A stretch of DNA of 64,000 nucleotides, taken from positions 41,575,459-41,639,458 of the forward strand of contig OX235265.1 in the NCBI GenBank assembly GCA_944472135.2, written 5' to 3'. This document shows, piece by piece, positions 22,090 through 33,263 of the stretch. The position numbers were made by a program, and so were the translations under genes. Under the pieces are notes generated by a model that saw only the letters and a program-made list of their open reading frames with translations, had not been told where the DNA came from and made no database searches. The number at the start of each line of letters is the position of its first letter. Position 1 is the stretch's first letter. Origin of the DNA: Trichobilharzia regenti (Eukaryota; Platyhelminthes; Trematoda; Strigeidida; Schistosomatidae).

Positions 22090-23770
22090 AATTGAAACAA
22101 GGTTTTTTTCTGAACGTTTCGCTGTGTAAGGCATAGCTTCTTCAGCAGCAGAATTATTCGGATTTTATTAACCATCAAAATATATAGTCAAAAATTATAT
22201 AAATCGAAGGTCATTTGTCGGTGGATGTTTGTACCAATCACCACAGATTTATAATGAGTAATGTCAAACTGACATAAATGTGTAATTGTCTGTCTGGTGT
22301 GTGTATGTTTTCTGTTATATGGAAAACATGTCAAAACATGAAAATATTTCATAAAATGGTCATAATATAAGACTGAATTTTTTTCCCTCTTATGTTTTGT
22401 TACATTAAAGTCTGCTATATTCATGATAAGCCTATCTCTTCATTCCTATTTATACTGCATTCGATGTGGTTAAAATATGCAAGACTTCAGAGGTTAGCCT
22501 TTCTTTATGTGAATAAAACCTCTTCCTAGAACTTCTACAATGCTGAAATCAATCTTATGTCCGCTGTCTATATACAATGCATTGTTGTAGCTGATCTTTC
22601 ATCAAGACGTTTCGTGCACAACCCATGGTCATTCACTCTGACCTTCACCTGTGTACTGCTGTCCCCTATATAGTAAGCTTCATATGATGGACATTTTTTC
22701 CTATAGACATAGTTGTATTGTGTCATTTTGGGGACCATATCTTAGACATTCAGCAAAGCTTTCTCTAGAGAATGAGAGGGCTAGAAACATACTTGAATAT
22801 TATATGAAGCAAGTAGCCTTTGAAGTTGTTCAGCTGTCGCCTTTCGATATAGGAAAACTATCGTCAATAACCATGATTCAGCAATTTACTGTATTCCATT
22901 CTGCTGCTTTTTATTGGTAATATTATTTAGAAGCTCTTCCAGGTAACCGTTTCCAATCAAAATTTGTATATATTGGATTTCTCGTTCTCACTATCGTCAT
23001 TATCTGTTATAATGTTTCTAGCTCTGTTAACGAGATTTAAAGGCACTGAAACTTTCATGCTAATTCGTTAATCCAATTGGAAATTCAAATATTTGTTTGA
23101 ATGAGTTGGTTTCCTGTATGTTGTGAACTTAAGTTTCTAATCATTTAGTCTTTTTACAAGACAATCCAGTAAGTTTAGAGTTCCCTCATCCGACTCTATT
23201 TCATTAGTAAATTTTACATATTTTGAGGTTAAGTTAATCTGTGTTATAAAGTTTTCTTTTTCAGCTTTCTTAATAGTGATAAATATGTCATCTACATATC
23301 TGTACCATATTCTAGGGTAGCAACTAAAACTTGTCAGTGCTTTTCTTTCCACAGCTTTCATATAAAGATTTGCTACAATTGGAGATAATGATGATCCTAT
23401 TGCAACTCTATTCATCAGACAGTATAGTTTGTCTTTAAAGGTAAAATAGGTAGATTCTAAACAAAGTTTTAAACATTTAATAATCTCTTCTACTAATAAA
23501 GAACATTTGGCTAATATTTCCTGATTGTTTTCAAGTTCATATTTCATAATATCAAATGAAACCACATCAACACTTGTGATAATTTCGTCTTCTTCAATAG
23601 TTATATCCATTACTTTTCTTATAAAATCCTCAATCTTACTTTTTAATTTTCAAGGTTGGCTGTCTGTTGAATATCATAATTAGAATCAGTTGCATCAAAC
23701 GTGTTGTATTTCCTTTCTTTTACCAAGAATAACTTAGCAGTCATTCTTTAGAAGCAGTTTCGTAAATTTG
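22090..23770 (-). mobile_element. Penelope-like element with RT and GIY-YIG remains
   Basis: Transcribed right to left: a broken N-terminal part (23770-23611), the RT core ORF, a connector (near 22980-22900), then a damaged GIY-YIG domain (YEAYYIGDSS near 22700-22660). Near the 3' end the minus strand has 'gctgaagaagctatgcc' and 'agcgaaacgttcag' (22150-22095), a hammerhead-like pair of blocks typical of PLE ends. Gene order RT then GIY-YIG is diagnostic for PLEs. The copy has many stops outside the RT core. Confidence 0.8.
23137..23610 (-). pseudogene. PLE reverse transcriptase core
   Basis: This is a 157-codon open stretch inside the PLE. Residues 12-20 (TSVDVVSFD) correspond to the first catalytic-Asp motif. 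GSSLSPIVANLYM at 72-84 is the PLE form of the template-grip motif, and WYRYVDD at 102-108 is the catalytic YVDD box. KFTNEIESDEGTLNLLD at about 133-149 is the thumb-side motif found in PLEs. Full-length PLE proteins are several times longer, so this is only the palm core. All key Asp residues remain, but the frame closes at both ends. It is the best preserved RT in the window after the RTE ORF at 60 kb. Confidence 0.85.
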
Positions 23771-23974
23771 CATTGGGTTTTTATATGTTACTACTGTAAT
23801 TTCGGTTGTGTACTGATTGTCCAGCAAGAAATACTGTGACACATGTAATTACAGTGATGCAACGAACAATATACAGGTAACAGATTTAAGAGGCATATTT
23901 AATCTTTATTTAGTGAATTAAAACCTTCCTTCTATCTTGTTCTCCTTAACACCTGTCTTCACCTAAAACTAAAG

Positions 23975-24110
23975 ATCAGATATTGTTTAGAGAACCATTG
24001 GAAAACCTAGGAGTACTGGACAGCTGTTTCGTCCTAGTTTGGGACCCTTCACAGTACGCACCCACCGGGGTTCGAACCTAGGACCTTCTGGTTACAAGGC
24101 GAGCTCGTGA
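23975..24110 (-). mobile_element. SINE-3 copy, minus half of an inverted pair
   Basis: On the minus strand: 'ggttcgaaccccgg' (B-box-like), 'gtgcgtactg', then 'tgaagggtcccaaactagg', 'acgaaacagctgtc', 'cagtac'. Stem I, stem II and stem III all pair, but the core lacks C3 and has A9 changed to G. The head is cut at the junction with the plus copy. Confidence 0.78.
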
Positions 24111-24455
24111 CAAATAGAGTGCAGCAAGTTGGGTGTGTGGACCAATACTCGCCGGAGACATAGGCTAGCGGTCGCGCTATGTCGTGAATTGGCAGAAGTT
24201 AGAATCCATAGGCCATTGAATAGTGTCCCAGTGGCTTAATGGTCTACGAGCTAGCTCACCTTGTAACCAGAAGGTCCTGGGTTCGAACTTTGGCGGTGGG
24301 TGCGTACTGCTGGAGAGTCCCAAACTAGGCTGACGAAACAGCTGTCCAGTACTCCCTGAAGGTTTTCCAATGGTTGTCTAACTAATGTCAGCTCATGATG
24401 AAATCCTGTAACCAGTCGAATCCCTACAAACCAACACTTGAATATAAAGATTAGA
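24111..24455 (+). mobile_element. SINE-3 copy with leader, near-complete
   Basis: This is the best copy for defining the family. Leader 24111-24222 ('gagtgcagcaagttggg', 'gcgctatgtcgtgaattgg', 'agaagttagaatcc'), head 'cccagtggcttaatgg' and 'gggttcgaactttgg', then the hammerhead: GTACTG, core CTGGAGA (24308 on), GTCCC, AAACT, a stem with a small insertion, GACGAAACAGCTGTC, CAGTAC. Tail to 'tacaaaccaacactt' (24455). The core A6 is G, and stem II carries two extra bases. It is otherwise a complete hammerhead layout. Confidence 0.82.
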
Positions 24456-25400
24456 TAACCAGCCGAAGAGGGTAATTAATAAAGAACTCTGGCGGTGAAC
24501 TGATCGACAACCTATTGTCCAGAAAATATGCGGAAGGAAATGAGGATAGATTGGACATGTGTTAAAAATTCTTTTATTTTTCTAACTTCTCCCTCTTGAG
24601 GGTCATTTAATTTATATCATCTTATGCATTGCATCATTTATTCACCAACTGAGTATGGGATGTGAACAAAATGTCAATTTTAAATCAATGCCACTTTAAA
24701 CCATTTGAAAAGCGCACATTTTAAATGGTCAGCATTATTATACTGGCTATTAACATTATCATACGTGAAATCTATTCATCATACCATAGTAAAGCATAAT
24801 TTCTCAGTATTAAGATGTATGCTCCTAACTGAAGACCATTAAGTGGGACTATTTCTCATAAAGTTTTTTTACTTGAACCAACAAAGTTGATCCTTTTTTG
24901 CTTTAGGATTATGAAGCTGGGAACGGAGTACATTGGGAAGGCTGGACTATAGTACTAAGAATGTCGCCAGAGTTTTTTTCTTTTGAGACAGCTGACCTAT
25001 TGGAAGGAAAAGCTTTTCAAACCAACTGATTTGTTGAAACATTCACTGTGATAAATTTAAATGAGTTAATTAGAAGATAAATATCGCAAGATGACATCAA
25101 TTTGTAGTTTCTTAACAGTCGTGTTACGAACGGCATAGTTGATATTAATAAGTAACTCGGTGAGAGGGTGGGGGGAGTTTATGAATGTTATGCAATACAG
25201 TCACAAAAGTTTCTGACTAAAAGGCAATCACAGTCAGATTGGATTTAAATTGCCACAGCATACGTGTAAAGATAATTTTAGGTGTCCTGACTAAATGACA
25301 GAGTTTTCAGCGAAAAGTTTTGCACAAAAATGCACCTGTTCAAGTTGCCACATTCCAGGTAGTACCCAAAGGAAGAAGAAAGAAAAAATCATAAATAACT
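24456..25400. other. No gene recognised; possible LINE scrap at the start
   Basis: 24460-24560 contains 'gaagaggtaattaataaag'-like and 'ggaaatgaggatagattgg' sequence resembling an RTE C-terminal scrap. The rest is AT-rich with no signal. Confidence 0.3.
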
Positions 25401-26310
25401 ATTATTATTTCCTTTAATTCCTAGAGGAACATGAGGATTCAGCTGCGCGTCAAAATTGCCTTCTGTTTTCTGCCAACTTTTTCACCCCACTCCAAAACTG
25501 CCCACACGCTTTCATCTCCTATTCACATGACCTCCTCTAATTCACCCCACCCTATCACTGACGACCAACTCGCCACTTCCATCTCGGGTTCCACTCGAGC
25601 AATGGCTTGTCTAGTGATGTCACTTGATGGTTTCCTCAGCGTATGGCGACCAATCCATCTCCATTCCTTCCTGCCTATTTGTTTCACAATCGGTTCCTGC
25701 TGAGTTGGTTCACTCATTGCCAGAGATCCCTGTTGATGATCTTTTCTGGCCAGTCATCTGATCTTGAGTGATATTGAGCGAAGACAACTGTTAATGAAGG
25801 TCTGTAGTTTGTTTGAGGTGCTCTTTATGACACGCTGGTCAAGTCTCTGATCCATACAGTAAGTAGCACTGACTTCACATTAGAGTTGAAAATCCCGATC
25901 TTATTTTTGACTCTGAGTGCTGTTGACCTCCACATAGACTTAAGAGTAATGAAAGCTTGTCTTGCTTTCCTGATCCTCACTATTTTATCCTTGTCAGTCG
26001 CGTCGGCCTGCAGTTGAAACGATGCTTCCCAGTTAGGTGGGTAGGTGAAGGAGGTTGTTTCTTTCAGGTTCCTCCCATTTATACTGATTGATTGTTGTCT
26101 GTTGTCTGTTGTTGCTGTTGGTGTCGCCCAGGAATCTTCATCAACTCTGTTTTATCTATGTTCACATGAAGTCCTATCTTTGATGCTTCTTCTGTAAGCA
26201 TGTTGCCTTTTACTTGCATATCTTCCAGTTTGTGAGAAATCAGACATATATCATCGGCGAAGTCCAGATTCGCCAAGTTTTTTGTGTGAGTCCATTTTAT
26301 GCCTGTTTCA
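25401..26310 (-). mobile_element. RTE-A LINE, 3' half, minus strand
   Basis: From high to low coordinates: ETGIKWTHTK, then NLDFADDICLISHKLEDM with an intact catalytic FADD, then IGLHVNIDKTELMKIPGRH (the open part is inside 26310-26079), a CAACAG-rich insert, then the same frame break in the GGTDxD region as other RTE-A copies. The C-terminal MSEPTQQEPIVKQIGRK and WRWIGRHTLRKPSSDITR follow (25717-25523). The ATA-type tail is at 25401. The 5' truncation at 26310 abuts the second LINE family. Confidence 0.85.
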
Positions 26311-29000
26311 TAAATGACTATAATGAGCAGAAACGTGGAGGATGAAGAATTGTGACGTGGAAAAAACTTGAGGATTAATTGGATCTGGGAGTTTACAAAC
26401 AGTGAACGCATTCGAACAAACAAGAATGATTTCTAGCCACATCAACAACAGTCTCAAGTTATCTTGAGACGCCCAGCCAGCTAGTCTACTAGGTTCAAAC
26501 CAACTGTCAAAGATTTCATAGACTGATGCAGTGTAAATCCTTCCATCCTAATTCTGTGTCAGCTAAGACTGCTCGACAAAAAAGGTGGTTGCTTGGCATG
26601 AGTAACATGCATTTTAGTCGCCGTATTCCATGTAATTTTACAAACTCATCGATTGGCTTTTCCCCTGACTAATACTCTACCTCCAATCTCACTTTTCCTC
26701 ATCATATCAAATGGTTTAACATAGGAGATGCAACGGAAACATCTGTGGTCATGAACAGCAGACTCTTTTCTAGTGTTCCACTTCCAATAGACATAACTTA
26801 CAACCATTTGGGAGGACAAAGAGTATTACTGCGCCAAACATACCTCCTTTGATCGAGGGCCGAATATAACGTTCACGTCGGTGTTTTAATAGTTTAGCTG
26901 ATGTCGCAAGAGCCTTTTGTATCGGCCCTGAGATTTCGTCAGTAGTCAGTCCATGAAGACTAGTACGAATCCCCAAGTGAGCAAAGTGGTCAACACTCTA
27001 TACCACTTCATTCTCTATCTTTAAACTAGGAGTCAGTACAGACCACTCATGCAACACCATATTACATTTTACAGGGGTGAGTTACATACCAAACATACAA
27101 TTATTTCTGCTTACGGTGTCCAAAAGACTTCGGGTTTTGTTCGCACCTTCATCTAGAAGGCACAATATTGTCTTCATACTGTGAGTTGACAAGGCTTTTT
27201 TCTCATGACAAGTCAATCCCTAAGTTGCTTAAGTCAGTTAGTGTTACAGCCTACAGAATATATATGATAAAATTCAACAAAGATGGAGATAATGGGTATC
27301 TCTGATAGACACCACTTGATATGATGATTCTCCGTAGGCTCTAACGGCTGCATGATTCACAGTAAAGTGTCTTGAACAGCGCTATGTATTTCCTTGGCTT
27401 TCCCTTCAAGGCTATACATTTACGACGGCACCTTTCGGTCGGCAGGGTCAAATGTCTCCTTCAGGTCAGGAAATATGGACTCTGATTAGTATGCCTTTGT
27501 TGCAGAACCTTTCGAAGTGTTGAAATTACGATCAATACACCTACCTGCCAAACACCATTTAGTCTTTGCACCATTATTGAACTTAAGATTTTAGTTACTA
27601 TATTAATCAAGCTTATCCCCCTATGATTATTCCAGGAACACCTGATTCCTTTCTTATAAACTGAGTAAACTAGTGATTCACCCCAGTCTGACGGAACTAC
27701 CTCTGATTCACAGACATTATCTAATATCTTAGTTAGCCCGGACGACAGTTAGTCACCACCATCCTTAAACACCTCTGAAGTCATAGCATCCAGCCCTGAT
27801 CTCATTGCTCGTTACAAGTTGGAGACAACCTTTGTAACTTCAGTTGTGGTTAGAGGACCAATGTCGACATCCAACACAGGTAGGTTCTAGGTCGTGGGTA
27901 AACAAAGCAAAGCTGTAGTTCTGTTAGATTGCCCCTTAAAGTGTTCCTCTTTATTTTGAAAGCTAATTAAGGCTCTGTTTTTCTCCAAGACAATTATTAT
28001 TTTAAAAAATAGTAACAGTGTGATTACAAACAAAGCTATTGTCATTAAGAGATCAGATAAACCCGAATATTTGTCTGGTGTTACCGATTCCCCAAATTGG
28101 GACTTTATGTCCTTATCGAGTTGGAGAAGTGGAGGCTTCACAGCTAGTTGTCTCCTATGTTGGTTCAGTCTCAGGCAATATATGCACAAACTAGAGCGTG
28201 ACTGGAGTCTTTGAAGGTGTTGCAGAAGTAGCGACAGTCTTCTACCAAACCTCTTCATAAATAGACTATCTGTCTGAGTTCTTTGTTGATTTGATGATGG
28301 AGGTTGCGAGGTTAGGCGATCTCCTTCTCTATATCTGAAGTTAGAGCTGATTAGACACCGTTGGTTATCTGAGCACAACTGTGGGAAACTATCACCGTTA
28401 TAGGTTTGTTAACATAGGGTTCAGTAGGCGCCATCAGTACATGTCTATCTGGCACACTTTCCCTACTCGAGCATTAAATTCACCTGCTAAAATGACGATA
28501 TCTCAGCGTTTTGCTTTAGGCAGTAAATTAGGCAGCCTTTGGCAGAACTCATCTTTCACTTCATCCTAAGTGGAGTCGGCTGGGACGTGAGCTACGGGTT
28601 TCACTATCCTTGTTCTAACTCATCCGTTCAGCCGGACAACAGAGATATGACTATCCGCAGGGATACAGCCTTTAGTCCTACCTCTAGACTTGCTGGTCCA
28701 CAAAAACTAAACGAAGAACCTCCTAAAATCCGTGGAGAGAATTCCACAGATTCATCATGTTAAATTGGCGGAGTTAAGTGAATAACCATATTTAACTTTT
28801 GTATAGGTGTCCCCAGAACACAACAAATATCTGTGGTTCTAGATCCTAGTGTTCTGTCTAGCGAGAACTGTTGTAAGATTTCTCAAGGGGTCTTGAGATT
28901 GAATGCTCCGGTGTGTAGTTGGCAGAGTGGTTTTAATAGACTGTCATTGGTTTTTTCCGGCTTTAGTCACTACTAATAGTCTCGGGGTTAAGGGGTGAGG
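26311..29000 (-). mobile_element. Second LINE family, nearly full length (endonuclease and RT), dead
   Basis: Read from about 28960 downwards. The endonuclease begins with LHTGAFNLKT and SRTTDICCVLGTPIQ (the usual N-V-R-T-L ... C-V-S-E-T-R-I-Q). GEFNARVGKVCQ follows near 28480, and CSDNQRCLISSNFRYREGDR with QPPSSNQQRTQTD lie inside the 163-codon frame 28378-27887. RT: GLDAMTSEVFKDGG (27790), VPSDWGESLVYSVYKKGIRC (27700-27640), HRGISLINIVTKIL, then damage across the catalytic core. The distal part GLTTDEISGPIQKALATS (26940) and DHRCFRCISYVKPFD (26750) follow. This differs from the RTE families. Its lineage (perhaps the endonuclease-RT LINE common in flatworms) I cannot settle by eye. Confidence 0.78.
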
Positions 29001-29340
29001 AACTTACCTGTGGAGTGGTATTAACGGTGGAAAGAATGCAAGGAGATAAGGTGTGTGGTGATTTGGAAAAACTTGCTGGCTTATGGAAGTGTTTGGAGGA
29101 TTATTACTCTCCAGCTTCTTCTCATTTTCTAGGGACAGGTCATACATGGTCTGTTTGAGTTGGCTTTTGAAAATCTGTGCGAATCAAGGTCGTATGACTG
29201 GCTACAGACTGCTGCAATGTAAGTCGGGATGCACACTTTTCAGGATAACTTTTCTTAACTCCTCTTCCTACAGTAAAGAGACCTTGCTGCTGTTAAACCT
29301 CTACTTGCCAGCAGTTCAACGTCCATAAACCTCCAGCATA
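29001..29340 (-). other. Possible 5' leader of the second LINE family
   Basis: This lies directly upstream of the endonuclease start and is slightly richer in GC than the spacer beyond. There is no coding signal on the minus strand. Assignment is by position only. Confidence 0.3.
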
Positions 29341-29817
29341 ATGAAAATAACTTACACTATGCTAGTAACTGCTTTTAGTCTAAACTCAATACAAATGATA
29401 TTTCGCGTTTGAGAAGACCCGCAGGAAAATTTGTTTCAGCCAGTGTACCTCGTTAGGTCATTGCGGTAGGTAAGTTCTACCACCATTTGAAGGTAACAAT
29501 TATCAGTCGGGTTTAAGTGTTCTAGGATAAAGTTACACTCATCTTTCATGTTTAAACAGCCTTGCATTATAATTGCTTGACGTAACTGCGATAACTGGGA
29601 TGTATTTCTTTTGATGATCTGGTAAAATCCTGTTTGTTTTACCAGAACTAAGTGAAATATCAAAACGAAGAGTCATTGTTATTTTCCTAACTTATGATAA
29701 AACGTCTGTTGAGTAGTTTGTCATACTTAAACCATTTCTAATTGAAGCTTGACTGCACTGAAACTAAGACCGATATCGTCTGGGAACAATAATTTTGTTG
29801 AAATGTTATCAATTTAC
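29341..29817. other. No gene recognised
   Basis: One 75-codon minus ORF (29663-29436) reads MIFHLVLVKQTGFYQIIK. It has no recognisable domain and I see no splice or promoter support. Confidence 0.3.
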
Positions 29818-30045
29818 AGGATTCATCATGAGCTGACATTAGTTAGAGAACCAATGGAAAACCTGCAAGGAGTACTGGACAGCTGTTCTGTCGTAGTTTA
29901 GGACTCTTCATCAGTACGCACCTACCGCCAAAGTTCGAACCCAGGACCTTCTGGTTACAAGGCGAGCTAGCTCGTAGACCATTAAGCCACTGGGACCCGA
30001 TGCAATGGCCAACCTATGAATTCTAACATCTGCCAATTCATGAAT
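29818..30045 (-). mobile_element. SINE-3 copy, minus half of an inverted pair
   Basis: On the minus strand: leader end ('gttagaattcataggttgg'), head 'cccagtggcttaatgg', B-box-like 'gggttcgaactttgg', then 'gtgcgtactgatgaagag', 'cctaaactacgaca', 'gaacagctgtc', 'cagtactcc' and tail. Stem III lost its GAAA (it is AGAA), so it is probably inactive. Confidence 0.78.
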
Positions 30046-30200
30046 TAGAATCCCAGTGGGTGCTTACTGATAAAGAATCCCAAAATGGGACGAAACAGCT
30101 GTCCAGTACTCCCTGCAGGTTTTCCAATGGTTCTCTAACTAATGTCAGCTCATGATGAATCCTGTAACCAGTCAAATCCCTACAAATCAACACTTGTTAT
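30046..30200 (+). mobile_element. SINE-3 copy, plus half of an inverted pair, head deleted
   Basis: 'cccagtgggtgcttactg' shows that most of the tRNA-like head has been deleted and the A-box start fused to the sequence after the B-box. The hammerhead 3' half is perfect ('gggacgaaacagctgtc', 'cagtactccc'), but the core is ATAAAGA. Tail to 'tacaaatcaacactt'. Confidence 0.72.
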
Positions 30201-30204
30201 CAGT

Positions 30205-30990
30205 TTACTTTAGTCTTGTCTAACTCCAGTAATCAAACATGATGTTAGGCTTCATCTGCATATGAAATGCCTTCACATTGTACTCTGTTACTAGAGTATA
30301 CTAACGAAGTCTACACATTCATCAGTATAAACGATTAAGCTATAAATCACGAAGCTAACAAAGTTTTAATAATAGAATTATCCTCTATCATTACCAGTAG
30401 TAATGAATCTACTCAGCATGTTTATATTCGTCTTTGTTATCTATATAAATTTGTCTTATAGTCTGTAGATGGAACGTAAACAAAAAATACATTATGAGCG
30501 TAAAGCTATAAAGAAAATTATCTTTTGTCATTCTGTTGACAAGACAGCGCCCAAAATGATTAGATGTAAGAAATAACTTGAGCAGATGTTTGGAAGGAGA
30601 AAAATGACAAGGGATGACACACACAAATGAATAATGAAGATTGCCACAATGATGACAACTGATAAAGATAGAGACGTTGATAAGAAAGAGTTGATTTATA
30701 AAACATACTATTGTTATCATTATTTTTATCATCCTTCTTGTGTATTTTCACTTCTACGATATTGCTTTTAAATGAAGCTTAACAATTCAAATGTTCTGAA
30801 GGGCGTGTATTTCACTTCATCATGTTTATATTAATTTTTAAAATAATTGTGTTGATGTTACTGTTACCGTCAGAAATTATAATGATGATTAAACGCTGAG
30901 GTGTACTTTCAAAACAAACATGCAAATAAATAATTGAAAACAATCTCATGTTAGTTAGACACAATGCTCTTTGAAGTACAAAATAAGTTA
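30205..30990. other. No gene recognised
   Basis: This is AT-rich. The minus ORF 30732-30409 (107 codons, rich in F, I, C, H) overlaps a second chance ORF and shows no domain. Confidence 0.3.
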
Positions 30991-30999
30991 TTTAATTCA

Positions 31000-31317
31000 A
31001 TTTTAGATTTTCCCGTCGATTGACTGGACAGAAGTTCTAGGTCTCAGGTTGATATGTCGGCTCCTTGTGCAGATGCTTTGACGATGTCTGGGCATGTAAT
31101 TAGAAGTTAGTTGGTGGTTGGTGACTAGCAGTGGAATCCAGGATGCGCATTTTGTCTTATTTGGGACTCGTCACCTAGAGGTACCTGCATTCCCCAGTGA
31201 GTGATGATGTTCCTACCGAGCCTCGAACCCAGTACCCATAGTTTCAAACGCCAAAGCGTTATCCACTAGACCATATCTGGGTCACGAGAGTCACTTCTTG
31301 CGCAATGGGTCATATTC
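31000..31317 (-). mobile_element. Sm-alpha SINE, minus strand, hammerhead broken
   Basis: On the minus strand: 'gtgacccagatatggtct' head, B-box-like 'gggttcgaggctcgg', then the hammerhead region 'gtgacgagtcccaaataag', 'acaaaatgcgcatc', 'ctggattcc'. C3 of the core is G and the G of GAAA is A. The tail 'atgtcggcttctt'-type sequence lies at 31040-31070. Confidence 0.8.
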
Positions 31318-31384
31318 ATTAATCAGCTGGACCGAAGTGCTATGTCTCAGGTTGACATGTCGGCTCCTTGTGCAAATGCTTCAA
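31318..31384 (-). mobile_element. Sm-alpha tail fragment between two copies
   Basis: It contains the complement of the 'gacatgtcaacctgagac' and 'gcacttcggtcc' tail segment. It lies between the two head regions and switches orientation at about 31385, where 'tcaatcgacgggaaaatc' runs into the next unit. Confidence 0.6.
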
Positions 31385-31640
31385 TAATGTCAATCGACGG
31401 GAAAATCTAAGATTGAATTCAATAATTAATAAGAACCGTTGCACAAGAGATGACTGTTATAGCCCAAGAGGTCTAGTGGATAATGCTTCGGTCTTTGAAA
31501 CTATGAGCACTGGGTTGGAGCCTAGGTGGGAACATCATCACTCACTGACTTGTGAATGCAACTACATCCAGCTAGCGAACGAGTCCCAAACAGGACGAAA
31601 TGTGCGTCTTGGATTCCACTGTTAGTCACCATCCGCTAAC
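31385..31640 (+). mobile_element. Sm-alpha SINE, plus strand, hammerhead broken
   Basis: The end of a preceding unit ('atcgacgggaaaatc') runs straight into the head ('gttgcacaagagatgac', 'ggtctagtggataatg', 'gggttggagcc'). The hammerhead follows at 31562: ATCCAG, then a core interrupted by extra bases (ctagcgaacga), 'gtcccaaacaggacgaaa', 'tgtgcgtc', 'ttggat'. The order tail then head then hammerhead suggests copying from a tandem or circular template. Confidence 0.8.
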
Positions 31641-31644
31641 TTAC

Positions 31645-32517
31645 AAAACAGGTTAGTTCGGTATGAATTGCGTTTGGTGTGATGATTCTTATATATTCAC
31701 TGCAATGTGAAGTGGTATACAGGTATGATATATTTCCGATACATGGGCTTTATAGCCATTTTCGAAAATACTAAATAAAACATTACTATTTTATCTGGCA
31801 GGCTAACAAACCTAAATAAATGTGGAGTTTAAGGGAAAAGAGATAAGTTTCAACTGAAATACTGAAGATGTTAGCAGAAGTTTACTTCTTGAATGTATGG
31901 ATAACAAGTTTATCTCATTGTATTCAGATGTGTTATTCGTTATCTTCTCTTATCAAAGCCTAGTAACAGAGTTATTATTAGTGCCGGTCATATCAAATTT
32001 TGGTGACATTGTCTAACCATAAAGGCAGTAACACCATCGCACATATCAGATTTAACGACAGGGATGAGATTATTCAGCCAATAATAGCCAGACCATTCAC
32101 ATTACATTGTAACACAGTTCACATAGTATGTACTTAAGTTATTCTGTAACAGTAGTATTTTAGTGCTTTGGTAGTAGTATATAATTCTGTATTAGATAAG
32201 TTTATTTCGTATAAAAATCACTGATGCAACATTGGCAACTGGTCCGTATCATATGATTATAAGCAATAAATTGGGCCCTAGATGTCATCAAGTTTGTAAT
32301 ATTGTATTATCATGTGTTATATTACATAAACTTATGTGATATGGAATTAAGTTCTTCTAAGCAAAGATGTATACGCTAACCTAGGTGTCATCTGTCACTC
32401 TTATTTCAGTCTAATGTTCTCTCAAGGCAGTACTTCCTTTTAAACAAACAAGTGTTGTTTCATTCTGGTCTATTGGTTTGTAGGTTCATTATGTAAGATT
32501 TATGAGGTTAGTTGATG
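31645..32517. other. No gene recognised
   Basis: AT-rich; nothing supportable is seen. Confidence 0.35.
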
Positions 32518-33263
32518 AGGTGATGAAGATTCCTGGGCGACACCAACAGCAACAACAACAACAACAGACAACAATCAGCCAGCATAAATGGGAGGAACCT
32601 GAAAGAAACAACCTCCTTTACCTACTTGCCGAATTGGGAAGCATCGTTTCAACTGCAGGCCGACGGGACTGACAAGGATAAAAAAGTGAGGATCAGGAAA
32701 GCAAGACAAGCTTTCATTACTCTTAAGTCTATGTGGAGGTCAACAGCACTCAGAATCAAAAATTAGATCCGGATTTTCAACTCCAATGTGAAGTCAGTGC
32801 TACTTACTGTAGGGATCAGAGACTAGGCGCGTCATAAAGAGCATCTCCAACAAATTACAGACCTTCATTAACAGTTGTCTTCGCTCAATATCACTCAAGA
32901 TCAGATGACTGGCCAGAAAAGATCAGCGACAGGGATCTCTGGCGATGAGCGAACCAACTCAGCAGGAACCGATTGTGAAACAAATAGACAGGAAGAAATG
33001 GAGATGGATTGGTCGCCATACGCTGAGGAAACCATCAAGTGACATCACTAGACAAGCCATTGCTCGAGTGGAACCCGATATGGAAGCGGCGAGTTGGTCG
33101 TCAGTGACAGGATGGGGTGACTTGGAGGAGGTCATGTGAATAGGGGATGGAAGTGTGTGGGCAGACTTGGAGTGGGGTGAAAAGTTGGCAGAAAACAGAA
33201 GGCAATTTTGACGCGTAGCTGAAGCCCTATGTCCCTCTATTAATTAAAGGAAATAGTAATAAT
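32518..33263 (+). mobile_element. RTE-A LINE, 3' third
   Basis: It starts at 'gtgatgaagattcctgg' (VMKIPG), runs through a CAACAA-rich stretch, the shared frameshift region (32625-32680), and LRSISLKIR-like sequence. The open frame 32945-33139 gives MSEPTQQEPIVKQIDRKK, WRWIGRHTLRKPSSDITR and ends WGDLEEVM. It is the best C-terminal RTE-A segment in the window. The tail is 'ccctatgtccctctatt' and AATAGTAATAAT. Confidence 0.85.

Noticed and set aside
27887..28378. Independent 163-codon host gene on the minus strand
   Set aside because: Its sequence lines up with the endonuclease region of the second LINE family, and RT blocks of the same element follow downstream.
31368..31625. 85-codon ORF across Sm-alpha (also 34947-35132 and 52081-52269)
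   Set aside because: These are conceptual translations of the SINE head; Sm-alpha is non-coding.
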